From NCBI GenBank assembly GCA_001692895.1, contig KV748257.1:558001-622000 (forward strand): DNA of 64,000 nucleotides, written 5' to 3'. This DNA comes from Cenococcum geophilum 1.58 (Eukaryota > Ascomycota > Dothideomycetes > Gloniales > Gloniaceae). Under the pieces are notes generated by a model. That model searched no databases and was not told where the DNA came from. It was given only the letters and a program-made list of their open reading frames with translations. Each line of letters starts with the position of its first letter. The stretch's first letter is position 1. A program made the translations under genes and the position numbers. Below, in pieces: positions 1 through 12,942 of the stretch.

Positions 1-6
1 TTTGTA

Positions 7-74
7 TGGTCAAGTGGGTTAGGCTTAGGCATAACAATGTGTCTCGTAACTACCTGGAGGTCAGTGTTCGATCC
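7..74 (+). promoter_or_regulatory. Internal RNA polymerase III promoter (A and B boxes) of the SINE
   Basis: A-box-like TGGTCAAGTGGGTTAGG (7-23) and B-box-like GTGTTCGATCC (64-74) have the order and spacing of a tRNA with a long variable arm. The anticodon region does not fold convincingly, so this is a tRNA-derived promoter rather than a tRNA gene. Confidence 0.55.
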
Positions 75-358
75 GGTGCGGGGTTGAGCATTTTACGAGT
101 ACGGGACAGCGTAAGCGACTATACTCTCTGCAGTTAGTGCGGGGTATCGCACGTGCTTACTGGAGGTCACCTTATAGAAAGCTTAATACGCTAGCTAGGG
201 TGCTAGCGGGGACGCCTCGTGATTGCAGCTAGGGTGCTGCGGGCAGCTCGCGCGCTGCGTAGCCAAGACCACCTGGCGAAAGGCTAGCCATTTGTCGCAG
301 TCCAGGCGCCTGAGGACATGCGCCCTAGGAGGGGGTGCAGTTGTTATGCCTTGCGCTA

Positions 359-377
359 CCTATACGTCACGTATAGG
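359..377. repeat. Perfect 9-bp inverted repeat inside the SINE body
   Basis: CCTATACGT and ACGTATAGG flank a single C. It would form a tight hairpin in the RNA. Function unknown. Confidence 0.5.
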
Positions 378-448
378 TTGGAGAGCTTATAAGACATTCC
401 AACCGGCAGCCCATCCAGTCGCGAGACACTACTGCTACCTTTTTGGTG

Positions 449-483
449 GTTTGTATGGTTAAGTGGGTTAGGCTTGGGTATAA
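449..483 (+). mobile_element. First ~35 bp of a second SINE unit
   Basis: The sequence from TTTGTATGG through the A box and the following GGCTT repeats positions 1-35 with three transitions, then breaks off into chromovirus A1. This is either a truncated tandem SINE or a dimer. At 35 bp it is longer than a normal target-site duplication. Confidence 0.5.
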
Positions 484-2227
484 TACTATCTAACCTATCT
501 CTAATTAAGTTCTTTTAGTATTAGGAACCCTATTAGGTTCTTATAATCTGTCTTAACTATAAATAGTTTCTCTATACCTTATAAGAATACTCTCTATTCT
601 ATAAGTACTGTAACTATACCTAATAACTCCTTATTATAAATGTCGTAGTTTAGTTCTAGTAGTGTTATCTTCTAACTATAGTATGTCACTAAGTGCTATG
701 TATTTCTATACTTCTATAGTAAATATGCTTCTAGTGTAAAGTCTAATATATTTATTTTTATAACCCTTTCTAGTCCTAGTTAATAGATCTTAAGGATTAG
801 TTCCTAGGTAAACAACTTATTAAGTTCTTTAAACAACTTTTTTTATTTATCTACTTATACCTATAGTTCCTCTTTCTTTATAAGCCTTATAAATAGTTTA
901 ATATTCTTTAACTACTATGCTATAAACCTTTGGTAGTAGTTATAAAACCCTAGAAACGACCTTAACTATATTTTATTCTTTAGTTCTTACTAACTTACTA
1001 TATAGCTTTAATCTTCTTTAGGTCTATACTAATATAACCTAGTTTAATAATAAATCTAACAAAATCGGTCTTCCTAGTAAGGAACTCGTATTTCTTAATT
1101 ATTACTAGCATCTATTCTTTCTATATTCTCTTTAAGACCTATTTAACGTATTCTCCGTATTCTTCCTTACTTATTAAGTAGATAATAATGTCGTTAAGAT
1201 ATACTATAATAAATTTATTAAGGTGTTCTTTTAACACACTATTAATTCGCTTTTAAAATGTTACTAGTACGTTTATAAGTACGAATTTTATAACTAATAG
1301 TTTATATAGTCCTTCCTTTGACTAAAAGGCTGCCTTTTATTTATTGCCTTTTTTAATTCTAATCTAATAGTACGCCTATCTTAGATCTATCTTTATAAAG
1401 ATTTATACGTTACCTATTCTATCTTAAATTTCGCTAATTAATAAAGGATACCTATCCTTCCTAGTGGTGCTATTTAACTATCTATAGTTAGTATATAGCC
1501 TAAGCTTTCCATTTTTCTTTAGTACGAATAGTACTGGATATCCTACTAATAACTATAATGGTCTAATATATCCTTTTTATAGGTTTGCTTAGACAAACTC
1601 TTTAAGTGCTCTTAACTCTTCTTCCGTTAGCTTATAGATTAGAAAGAACTTTAAACTTATTCCTAGTTCTAGCTCTATCTTATAGTCCTATACTATATAC
1701 TCTAATAGCTTTTTACTTTCTAAACTCTATAGCTTCTTGCCATACTTATAGTATCTCTTTAGTATATAACTTAAGCCTTACTTTATCTCCTTATATATCG
1801 CTCTAACTTAGTTTATTATTATATCTTATATTATTAGGTATCTTTAATATTGACCTAACCTATAACCTAATTAATCTTTAAATTATATTTCTATAACTAA
1901 GGCATTTCTAGTACTGCCTTATCCCGTTCTAATAGTAGGATATTAAAAGATATCTTAATTTGTCTCCCTTTAATAGTTATTTAAATTAGCCTTATTTTAA
2001 GATTAATAATACTTCCTTTATAGGCTATTAAATCTCCTAAAATCGTAACTGGTAAATATAGGTACTTCTTTTATCTATAAGGTAGTCCCATTCGTTTTAC
2101 TATTATTAGTAAAATATAGTTTCTAATTACTCCACTATCTATTAGCTCTTTAAACTGTTAATTTTACCATTTAATTTATAAATTTAGGTATTATTCTTAA
2201 ATTTTTTTAAGGGTCTAAGACTCTACT
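484..2227 (-). mobile_element. A1 fragment: RNase H and reverse transcriptase region
   Basis: On the minus strand this matches A2 between about 22850 and 24625. The palm block of a Gypsy reverse transcriptase is recognisable at about 1140-1330 and the N-terminal part of the domain at about 1400-1650. RNase H lies toward 484-900. The end at 2227 is the target site CTACT of the Copia element M; the piece resumes at 8330. Fossil, broken throughout. Confidence 0.8.
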
Positions 2228-2410
2228 TGTCGGGAATGAGGCAAGTTGCCATCGCATGAAGCATATTGCCGTCACGTGTCGACGTGGCCCTAGCGTGGTG
2301 AGGAACCTTAAGTTCCTTACCCCTTTCCTCATTCCTATTAATAAGCTTTATAACTAACATTTACTGTGTTTACTCGAGTAGCATTAGTGAGTTACCCTAT
2401 AATACCAACA
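2228..2410 (+). repeat. 5' LTR of Copia element M
   Basis: 183 bp, from TGTCGGGAATGAGG to ATACCAACA, preceded by the TSD CTACT. Confidence 0.9.
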
Positions 2411-5400
2411 CTAATTAGTGGTTAAATACACAGTCAATTATAGAGCAGCTAGGTTATTGACAGAAGAGATAGTCTTATGTAGGGGTGCCATATGCGCTTA
2501 TATGGAATGGATCCCGGCGATACTGTGCTACCTTAGACTTGCGGAAAACTAGTAACAGAAGCGTTACTGAGTACTAGGAGATACCAAGTTGCGTCTATTA
2601 TATAGAACAATCACGTTTACGAAGATTTGGTTGAGTACTTTAGGTTAGAAGTGTCACTGAACCTAAGGTCCTAAGTTGACGTCCAAAACGCGTCGAATAA
2701 TATCTTAAATTGCCTACCTTTAGACAGTAAACCTATAAGATACTATAAAACCGAAAATCCTGCCTACCTTTAACGTATGACACCTCGTTAATTCTACCTA
2801 CTATAGCGTTGACCTATCTAAAGAAGTATAAGAAAGATATTAACCCGGAGATATGGGACAGAGCCGTAACCAACTTTATAACCGCTAAGCAATAGGACCT
2901 AAATGGATTTTTAGTACACCGCATGGAACACTATAAAGATAGCGAATACGATAATACCGCGCTATGGTATTATATAAAGGAGGACTTTATTAGATGGATA
3001 AAGGAAACATGGGTTCCTATAAATAAAGATATTGTATAGGACTTCCGTAACTTCCTTCGGGAGTATAGAGTATTTGTCCCTATAGATGGGGGTAGTATTA
3101 GGGACAATATTTAGGAACACGTTATTAATGTAAAGGAAGAGCATAAATAGACTCTATAAGAGATTAAGCACTAACTACGTACTATGAAGAAGCTTAAATT
3201 ACGATAGAACCTAAGTAATATACCACTAGAGACGCGTTCTAACTCTATCGCTCTAGGCACGAGTTCTAACGTTCTATATCTATCGCCTTTACCTCTGTCT
3301 TTAACTCCCCTATATTAACCAGCTTAACCCGCAGCCTTAATTAACAACCCCTAATAAGCGCAAGATCCCCTTGCTTCGCGGTCCAACAACCTTTAAACTC
3401 CGCCGACTAGATCTATGTTACTATTACAGCCTGTAATATAATGCAGCCAAACACCAATTGGAGGCACTTTAAAAATGCTTACAGAGCTTATAAAGCTCTA
3501 TTTAGAATAGGAGAAGAAGTTTAGCGGAGAACTGTATAATATCTTTAATTTAAAGTTACGTATCTTCTATAACTGTTACTAGAAGGTTGGACTAGAACCT
3601 AATTAATACCACATTACTTATTTAGTTATGCTTAAGGGCCGAGCTAGTACCTTCTACTATAATCGTTTAGTAGGAAAAGGATATAATTTTAACCGAATAA
3701 TATATGAAATAAGATACCACTTTAAAATAGAGGAGAATAAGCAGCAGTATATATTGGAGTGGAGAGAGATTACCTTCTTAAGAATTATTGCTATAAACCC
3801 AGGTGCCTCTTAACTTAATTATCTTTAAAAGCTCTTTAATTAACTCTAGATAATTTAACGTAGTTTATCCGAATTATATTAAGAGGACTTTAGCCTACGC
3901 GATTAAGTTATTAGCGTATGCCAAGGTGTTAAAGAATATAACCTTGCTCTCTTTAACCCTGCAAGTACTTACAAAGGAATATATGCTTAATTAAAATTCT
4001 CTATTAGTACTGCCCTACGCTTTTAAGAAGTATAGCAATTTAACGCCTAACTCTAACCTACTTTGATTAACCCGGCTGACTAATACGATTATAACTGGAC
4101 TGATTAAACATATAGTAGTCGTGGTAGGGGATATAGTAGAGGGTACAATTAACGTTAACTATAAAGCAATTGTGGAGGTCCTTGTGGAGGTTCATTTCGC
4201 AACAATTAGCAGAAGAAATGCTACGTTTATAAGAAGCTAAATTGCTGGTTAACTAGACACCCCCTTAATAGATAAAAGGAGGTATATAATAAGTTTCGCT
4301 AGAGCGCACGAAACGTCGGAAACTGAGAAGTTACTATAGCCTACTTCTAAAGCTTCCTGGTTTAATATAAAGGCGAAGAAGATCTTAAGGGTGAGATTAA
4401 CGAGGCTAAACAGCTCCTTATGGATATAGAAATTGAGGATTACTCTCCTAACCAATACTTTACCGAGTATAGTAAGGTAAATAGCACATAAACCGTTGCT
4501 ATCCTTAATAACCAATCTACGCTCCATTCTGTTATAAGGTCAGATATCTTTAATAAGCTAAAGGAAAGTTCCGCGTTTTCCTTTAACGACAGATACTTGG
4601 CAAACGTCTTTTATAGTATTATACCAGATACTAGAGCCGCAGAAGTATCTATAGTAGGAGAACCTTAAGTCCGAGCTCTTTAGCAGCTTAATAGTTCTAT
4701 TTAGATTAATTAATTAACGGCAGGCTAATATACAATTTGCTTTAGCAAGGGTACTGTGATCTCTCTTAGCACAATTAAGGTCTAAACCCCGTTAGGATAT
4801 ATCACTTTCCATATTATTCCCGCGAATACCCCGTTTCTATTCTGCATCTGAGATATAGATAAATTAGGCGTTAAGCTTAATAACCTTAAAAATATACTTG
4901 TCTAGGGAGATAATTAGGTGCCCGTTGTACGCAAGTAGGGTCACCCTTAGTTGCTCCTTTAATAGCTAGAAAGAAGCGTTGCTTAGAGCCACCTAACTAA
5001 GTTAGAGTTACGTTAACTACACCATCATTTTAGCTACCTATCTGTTTACCAATTGCTTAGGGTCCTTTAGTAAGCAGGTCATAAAGTCGAGGTTAAGGTA
5101 ATTAAATATCTTATAAAGTACTGCTACCACTGCCAAATAAACCAGAAGTCCCCTAGCCGATTTAAGTTTACTCTTAAAGACAACTACAACTTTAACTTCT
5201 GCATTATTATGGATGTTATATATCTTAGCGGCAAGCTAGTACTCTAAGTTGTTAACTTCTTAACCTCCTTTTAAGCCGCACGCTTTTTAAAAGATATGTT
5301 AGCTAGGAACGCATAGGATACTTTTTAATTATGCTAGATTGATGTCTACCTAGGACCCCCTAATTAAATCGTTTACAACGCAGGAAAGAACTTCTTATCT

Positions 5401-8146
5401 ATGGAGTTTTGATAATAGGTAAAGGCAATAACAATTAAGGTTAAGGAAGTCCCCGTTAAGGCACATAATAATATTGGAAAAGTAGAACGATATTATACGC
5501 CATTACGCCGCGTATATAAGATTATTTTTTTAGAACTAGAGGGTGCTAGCGAAGAGCTTATCCTATAAATGGCTATTAAGGCTATTAACGATACCGCTGG
5601 CCTAGATGGGCTCGTACCTATGTTGCTAGTCTTTGGCGCCTACCCTTAAATAACTAACGATTCTCCACTATTTCCCTCTATTATATAATGAGCTGAGGCT
5701 ATTTACAAGGCAACGAAGGAGGTGCGATGTTTCTACGCTACGCGTTAGGTCAACGACGTACTAGGAATGAGAAATGGCCTAAATACCTTAACTACGCTTA
5801 ATCTGCCACTCTAATCGGAGGTACGCGTATGGCGTGAAAAGGGAGGATGGTTAGGCCCATATAAACTTATTGCAATTAATAGTTAAACTTACACTCTTTA
5901 GATACCCTATAGACCTACTTAATTCCGCTTAACCGTTGTTAAGCCCTATTATAGGGATAATAGCTCTGAGCCTTTACAGGATACCCCAGAGGATACCCTA
6001 GAGAAGAACCACAATTAATGTACTCTAGAAGGCGAAGGCGATTCTAATATAATTATAGTAGACGTACCGCAACTACGACGCGGTAGAGGTTACCTAAAGG
6101 GATTACGAAATTGCTAACATCTTATTAATTTTGAAGAGCAATTTATTACCGCTATTAAGAATGGAGATAAACTATCGATAGCCTTTATAACAGCTAAAGA
6201 GAAGGCTAACTTTAAACTTATAAAATAGCTCTAAAAGGAAGGCCGCATTATAACTCTAGGAGCTCCTTTCCAAGCATCTGACAAGCAGGAGATTAACGGT
6301 CTCATTATAAGAGGAGTCTTTAAATTCGAGAAATACGACCCTACTAAGTTCGATGGAGTCCGCATATTTAAGTTAAGAATAGTTAATGAGATTAAAGGCA
6401 AAGCTACTAATACCCCATTTAAGAAGTTAAGGCTAGTTATTTAAGGTTATAATAATAATGGTAAGGAAGTAATCCTTACGTAATCCCCTACGATTTAACG
6501 AGCTAGTTAATAAGTCATTGTTACGCTAGCTCCCTCCTTAATGAAGAATGGGATGGCGGTTTACCTATAAGATATTACTTAGGCCTATACCCAATTAGAG
6601 ACGCGCCTTTAGCGCTTAATACTAGCATACCTTCTAGAGCAAATTCGCCACTAATATCCCGAGGATACGATTATGGTTGTACTTAAGCCATTATATGGAA
6701 TCGCAGAGGTAGGAACTTATTGGTGGGCTACCTATAGCAAGCACTACAAGGAGAAGCTTTTAATAACTACTTCTATATTTAATCCCTGCTTCCTTATTAT
6801 AACTATAGGAACTCTATTTAGAATCGTCGGCATATAAACGGATAATATAATTATCTTAGGAGACGACTAATTCTTAGCTCTTAAAGAAGATAAGCTAGTA
6901 AAGGCAAACCTTATAGCAAAGCCAAAGAAAAGACTTAACTTAGTAACACTATTACTTTTTAACGGATGTATCCTTTCCCTAAACAAGGGCTCTATTGCTC
7001 TACGCCAGAAGGGTTAAGGCAAGAAGATCAACGTTATTAACGTTAATTCTCCGAAGTAAGGATACGTGGAGTAACGCGCTCGCGAAGCTTATATGGCTTC
7101 TATCTATTAACCTAAGGCTTCCTTTAATCTCTCTGTTGCCGCTTAACACTAGGAACCAACTAAGGATAACGTTTTTGCCCTAAATAAGCGTCTTTCCTAG
7201 TAAATGAACCATCTTAACAGGGGACTACTCTATGTGCCTATTAACCTTCCTACCGCCAAGCTCTTCGTATTTGTTAATGGATCGTTTATAAACAATAAAG
7301 ATTTTAGCTCTTAGCTAGGATATAAGATTATTATTGCGAACAAATCTACTAGAGAGAATAACTTTACGATCTACGGTAACCTTATCTATTAAAGCTTAAC
7401 TAAGAGTAAGCGCGTTACTTAAAGCGTTCTAGCGTTAGAGATATATGGAATGGTCGGCGGAGTTAATATAGCAATTGCAATTGGAACTACCCTTAAGATA
7501 ATTATAGATCGGCTCGAACTTCCCGCTATCCCTATAATCGTATGCACCGACTTATATTCCCTCTACGAGTGTTTAGTTAAGCTTAGTACTATAAAGGAGA
7601 AGCGTCTTATAATCGATATTATAGCACTTCGGCAGTCCTATAAGTGTTAAAAACTCTTTAAGATCCGATAGATTAATGGCTAAGATAACCTAGTAGATGT
7701 GATAACGAAGGCAAACCTAAATAAGGCACTAGAGACGTTTGTTAATATAAATACTCTACATGTATAAGTTAAAGGTTGGGTTAAGAGGGAAATTTAGAGA
7801 AGTTAAGATCTTATAGAACTTCGACTACCGGTTAAAGTTGTCTAATTGGTTAGATCCTTGCCAAGAGCGCCGCGCCTAATTAATTTAGGTGGTGGTGTGG
7901 ACTTCTGCTAACTAATTAGGATTTTCCATGCCCGGTATGGAAAATTGCTATTGGCTTGCTTACTACTAGCGTCTTAGCGGCCCACCCGTCTTTGCGTTAT
8001 CTACTAAATTCTGCCAACTGCCGTATTGTTATATATCGTCTGGTTTTGTTATATATTGTCTGGTTTTGTTACATATTGTCTGGTATTGTTGTATACTGTC
8101 TGTTTGTATATATATATATAGCAACCATAAAAAGAAGAGTTGCCAG

Positions 8147-8329
8147 TGTCGGGAATAAGGTAAGTTGCCGTCGCATAAAGCATATTGCCGTTACGTGTTG
8201 ACGTGGCCCTAGCGTGGTAAGGAACCTTAAGTTCCTCACCCCTTTCCTTATTCCTATTAATAAGCTTTACAACTAACATTTACTGTGTCTACTCGAGTAG
8301 TATTGGTGAGTTACCCTGTGACACCAATA
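8147..8329 (+). repeat. 3' LTR of Copia element M
   Basis: 183 bp, same length as the 5' copy, followed by CTACT. It is preceded by a short TA microsatellite near 8107-8120. Confidence 0.9.
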
Positions 8330-9959
8330 CTACTACTAGCTCCCTCTAGTCCTATAGGCCTCTACTTTTCCTAACTATTAACTACTTAATTTTATTATAC
8401 TTGGCTCGTTCTTTAGCTAATACCTTATTTACTTTTTGTTTTTAATATACTATAGACACATATTCTTTAGGCATTCCTACTACTATTATCTATTTAAGCA
8501 TTCTTTCGTAAGGAATCTTTTTAATTAAAATATTAAGTCTCTTAACTTTTAGACCTCTATTAGATGCCATATATATATATACTTAGCATTCCTATATTTT
8601 TGCTTATCTGGCGCCTAATATATTCTTATAGGGTACTTTAAATTCTTTTCTTTTAGACTCTTATATATATTATCTATATATTATCTATATATATAATCTA
8701 TACTAATATATAATGCGCTAGGTGCTTTAGGTTAACTCTTAGCTTATCCTTATCCTTAAGTTTAAACCTTTATCGCACTAATCTAAATGTTACTACCTTA
8801 TTTGCAGGTACTAAGATGCGTTATTTCCTTCTCTAATCCTTTAATCGTTCTTCTAAATCTTTTAATATTATAATTAAGACTCTTTTAATATAATTTATGC
8901 CTTTTTCCGTAATTAGTTAATCTTAAATAACTCGTTCGTTTAACTATATATAAAAGTCTTCCTACGTATTATTATATCGCTACCTATACCACTTTTAATA
9001 CAGTTCCTTAAGTATATACGGTCTATCCATAAGGAAGTATCTTCTTATTACTGTATTATAACAGCCCTTTATATATTATTCCTTAAATCTAGTTAAGATT
9101 CCTATATCCTCTTCTTCTTTTAGTTTAATTAGCTATTTAGCTCTTAGCGTGCCTGCCTTAGGCCTATTAGTAACCATTTATATAGGTAATTTTTCCCCTA
9201 AATAGTCTGTTGCTTTTAGTATCTCTTTTTACTATATAAAGATTCTTTTCCTAAACTCTTCGTTACTTTCGTCTAGCTTCTTTCTTGCTAATAGGTTAAA
9301 GCCTTTATACTTTTTAACTAAGGTATTAACTTTTCGATTCTACTACTAAGTCTTACTTATAATTTCGTTAATGGTCCTTATCCTAATATTAGAGTCTTAG
9401 TTGCTTATTTCCTCTTATAATTATTACTAATAGTTTAATTATCTTAATCCTTGGATTCTATTGCTCAATAAAACTAGTACGTAAGAACTTTCTCCGCTAA
9501 CTACTGGCTATATATACTGTCTTCGTCCTAATCTAATTTATAGAGTTAATCTTATTTTTTTTTTATCTAACTCTCTTATACCCCAGAGTCCTCTTATCTT
9601 AGGCTCTTATAGCTAATAGCTTACGCTATACTTAGCATACATTATTATAGCAAAACGCGAAACTATTAATTAAACACTCTTTAGTTCCTCGCAGTATATT
9701 ATCGTCCCTCTATACGTATATATCGTCTACTAGTCTTATTCCCTTTACTACGTAGTTTCCTTAATCACCTCTATAGTCTCTAGTAAAACAACTCTATTTT
9801 CTATAGTTTATATAAGCTTCTTTTTTAAGCCATTTTTTATATTATAGAGTCCGCATAAACATCTTCTACTACTAAGATCCCTAGTTTGGCCTTTACTCCT
9901 TAGTTCTATAATTACTTAATTCTTAACCTTTAGATTTCTATAGTTTCCTATTCCATCTT
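8330..9959 (-). mobile_element. A1 fragment: gag end to protease side
   Basis: Continuation of A1 beyond the Copia insertion. It matches A2 (about 14280-15670 and 22159-22850) in reverse and so shows the site where A2 is split by element B uninterrupted. It ends at the TIR of element H. Fossil, broken. Confidence 0.75.
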
Positions 9960-10875
9960 CGTTAGGAAAAAATTTACCAGCATTTTTGCAGTATTTAGAA
10001 GCATATTGCGGCCAAATGCGCATTTCGCGCATTGTAATGTGTAGCGCATAGTATCGACTTAGGTGCGGTATACTGCCGTATTTAACAATATAGTACAGCT
10101 AATTGCGCATTTATAGCCATCTAGACAAATAGTACTTAATGCATAATTAATATATAATGCCCTTCTCGCGCATTTTATATATCTTATTTATTTTAAGCAA
10201 TAAATAAACGTTGCTCTTCCTATGCATTTAATAGTATTTGCTTAGTTTACGCGGTTAGTACAAAATAAATTATATTATTTTAGATAATTTAATATAATAT
10301 AGCGACGGTTCTTTTCTACCTACCTACTTACTAACCTATCTACCTACCTACTTATCTACCTACCTGCCTACCTACCTATCTACCTACCTACCTACCTATA
10401 CCTACCTATCTATACTACCTTAATTTAATTAATTGATTGAATTATTTATAGTATTTGCTAGCTAGCTATCTAAATAGTTATTGTCTAGCTCTAGCAGTAG
10501 TTATCTAGCAATCGCGACGGTCGTCTAGATTTAGCAATAGTCGTCTAGTTCTAGCGACGGTCCTCTACTAGCTGCCGTTCTGGTGCCTCCCTAGGTAAAA
10601 AAAAATATAAAAAAGAAAGGAAAGGTAAAAAATAAGGTAGCTATATAGGGGTATACTTAGCAGAGGTATGTATAAAAGCTATTAAGAATATAGCTGAGAC
10701 CTAACGCAGAGCCTCCGTATATAGAGTTTCGCGTAAAGCCTTATATAAAGCCTTTGTCCGTAGAGCTTTATACAAAGCTTTAGGGGTAGTAATTTTAATA
10801 TTTATTAATAAAGTATATAGAAAATATAAAGTATTTAAAATTATTAAAATTATACTTTTATATATACTTACTAAT
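9960..10875. mobile_element. Left arm of element H
   Basis: Holds the left TIR, several GCGCATT/AATGC words (9995-10200), a CTAC microsatellite, three copies of a GCGACGGT word (near 10302, 10513, 10554), and one unit of an AT-rich ~75-bp repeat (about 10800-10875). No coding signal seen. Confidence 0.6.
10315..10420. repeat. (CTAC)n-type microsatellite in element H
   Basis: About 105 bp of imperfect CTAC/CTAT units. Confidence 0.85.
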
Positions 10876-10880
10876 ATTAT
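10800..10880. repeat. AT-rich ~75-bp tandem repeat of H, unit 1 (others at about 29391-29530)
   Basis: The motif with AATAAAGTATATA, then AAATTATACTTTTATA and ACTTACTAATATTA occurs once here and twice beyond LINE C1 (about 29391-29465 and 29466-29530). LINE C1 inserted between units. Confidence 0.6.
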
Positions 10881-12942
10881 TATTATTTATTGCTTAACGT
10901 CCAATTTGGATCCCTATTGGGCCTACGCGGACTACTCCTTATATATATATAGGGAGAAAACTCTATTTAAGAAAACCCTATAATCTATCTCCCCGCCTTT
11001 TAGGACTCGCCTATAAGGCGCCTATAAGTCACCTATAGTACTTTACTACCTTACTTTTTAACCTTTTTAGGAACTACTGCTGCCGTAATAAGCTTACGGA
11101 CGCGCTAGTATTATAAACTTTACTCTACTACTGTAGAGTTATTAGGGGGCGCCCGTTGCTCGCCCCTCCCACCCTTTATTACTATTTTCTTTGCAACCTA
11201 GAACTAGTTTAGTATATTTTAGCTAATAAGCTACTAGGTAACCGCCTTAAGGCCTTTTTATATTAAGAGTAGTGTATTATAGTTCTCTATGCCAGCTACT
11301 AAGAGTATTACTTCTCGGTTAGTATATAAGGGGCATAATAGTATTACGTGTTTTAGTATCTGTTTTAGCCAACTATATTTATATCTTAGGCTACCTACTA
11401 GGACACCTACCTAGTAGAGCTAGTCTTTTAGTCCTATTATTCCTATTCTTAAAAGTATTACTATTATATTTTCTACCTTTATTAGGCCTTCTTAGAGCCC
11501 TAGAGTATTTACCCCCTATAGCGTTAACTATACTACAGCTTAGGTTCCTCTTGCTTTAGTTAGCCTCTATACTTTTAACTCCTATATACCTCTCTAGCGT
11601 TAGTCTAGCCAGTATTATATTATAGTAGATAGTTTCCTAGCATTCTTTTATACTCTACTTTAGCTTCTTTCTCTTTCTTACTATTATCTTTACTAGCCTC
11701 TTACGCGTCTTCCTTTCTCCTTTATATAGGCCTAGGCCTTAAAGCAGTACTATTTTTCTTCTACTTTCTTTACTTATTTCTCTAATATGTCTTCCCTACT
11801 TTAGGGTTATTGGTTTATTCTTCTATAGGGCGCCCTAAAATCCCTCTATAGTTTATTTAGGCGTATCTTAATATACTTTATAATATTAGAGTTACGTTTA
11901 TTTTATACCTTTTATATTGTAGTGGCTTTAATATATAGTTATAGGGGGGGAATATTGGCTTCCTTTTTAAGCAGTACTATGGCCGTTCGCTTATATCCGC
12001 CTATTATACTCTAAAGATAGGCTATTTGGACCTTTTAGAGTGGTTTAAGGAGCAATTTAGGGGGGCCTTTCTTAGATTCTCTAATGGCCTAAATACTAAA
12101 CCTATATATTATAGTTAGCCGGACAACTGCTGTATATAGTAGGCGTAACCTTTGGAAGCATAGACCCTATATAGAATTAATAATCCTAGATAATATAATA
12201 TACTATACTTAGCCCTTATAGGCCGCTTATACCGCATATACGCTCTACTAGAGCTTACTATCTACCCATACTCTTAATACCCTTAGGCCCTAAACTGGTT
12301 AACCCCTAAAGCCTTAAATGTAAATTATATACTTAAGATCTATAAATTAGTTGCGTTTTCTTATAAAGTAGATTAGCTAGTATTTCTTTAGTAAGAATTA
12401 GACTCTATATATCTTTTACTACTTAGTTACGCCTTAATATCTAAATCTAGCTATATTTAGATAGGGATATAGTCTAAAATAAGTGCTTATTCTTCTTTAG
12501 GGTTATACCTTTTAAGTCTCTAGTATAGGCCTTTATCTATAAATATAAGGTTAATTATACTTCTAAAGGTTCCTTATTACCATATAGTTGCTCCTAAGAA
12601 GGTAGCTAACTTAAGGCCCTAGGTGTCTATAGCTCTTAGTAGGCACTTTACCTATTAATTAGTAGTAATATAGATACCCCCCTACCGCGGGTAGTAGAGG
12701 TTTATATCTCCTAATAGGATAAACTCTATACCTTTAGTTTCTAGTAAGCTTATTACTAATATAATATTCTCTATTTATAGGACCCCTTTAACCCTAAGGT
12801 TATATATATTAATAATTTATACCGGTCCCCTATATATCTAGATTATTATAACTATAATATCTAGGTTAGCTACCTGCTATAACTATAAGGATAAGCTAAT
12901 AGCCTTACTAATTATAAAGTATACGTATATAGCTGCTTTTAG

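Larger units (their letters stand above)
1..448 (+). mobile_element. tRNA-derived SINE-like element, GC-rich, little affected by RIP
   Basis: This is a roughly 450-bp unit, much richer in G+C than what follows. Its first ~75 bases read like the 5' part of a type-II (Ser/Leu-like) tRNA: an A-box-like TGGTCAAGTGGGTTAGG at 7-23 and a B-box-like GTGTTCGATCC at 64-74. The body has no coding frame of note; the one open frame (223-462) crosses the unit end and looks accidental. The word AGCTAGGGTGCT occurs twice near 192 and 226. At 449 the start of the unit recurs, so 1 is probably at or close to the unit's true start, but the left edge cannot be seen. Fungal tRNA-type SINEs are commonly 0.3-0.5 kb, which fits. 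It lies against the truncated end of chromovirus A1 and probably inserted into it. Confidence 0.6.
2228..8329 (+). mobile_element. Complete Ty1/Copia element M with LTRs and TSD
   Basis: Two 183-bp LTRs (2228-2410, 8147-8329) starting TGTCGGGAAT are flanked by a perfect 5-bp duplication CTACT (2223-2227, 8330-8334). The plus strand carries the Copia order: gag region, integrase (about 4860-5560, with the GKVERYY-type block near 5477-5497), reverse transcriptase (about 6310-7010) and RNase H (about 7250-7650). Integrase before reverse transcriptase identifies Copia rather than Gypsy. It is structurally whole but broken by many RIP changes. The LTRs differ at about 16 positions, all transitions, so the difference measures RIP rather than age. 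It inserted into chromovirus A1. Confidence 0.9.

Noticed and set aside
1-40. GGGTTAGGCTTAGG as a telomere-like repeat
   Set aside because: Only two imperfect TTAGG words, inside the A-box region of the SINE and copied at 449-483; no tandem TTAGGG array.
223-462. 79-codon open frame as a gene
   Set aside because: It runs across the boundary between two SINE units and has no recognisable protein features.
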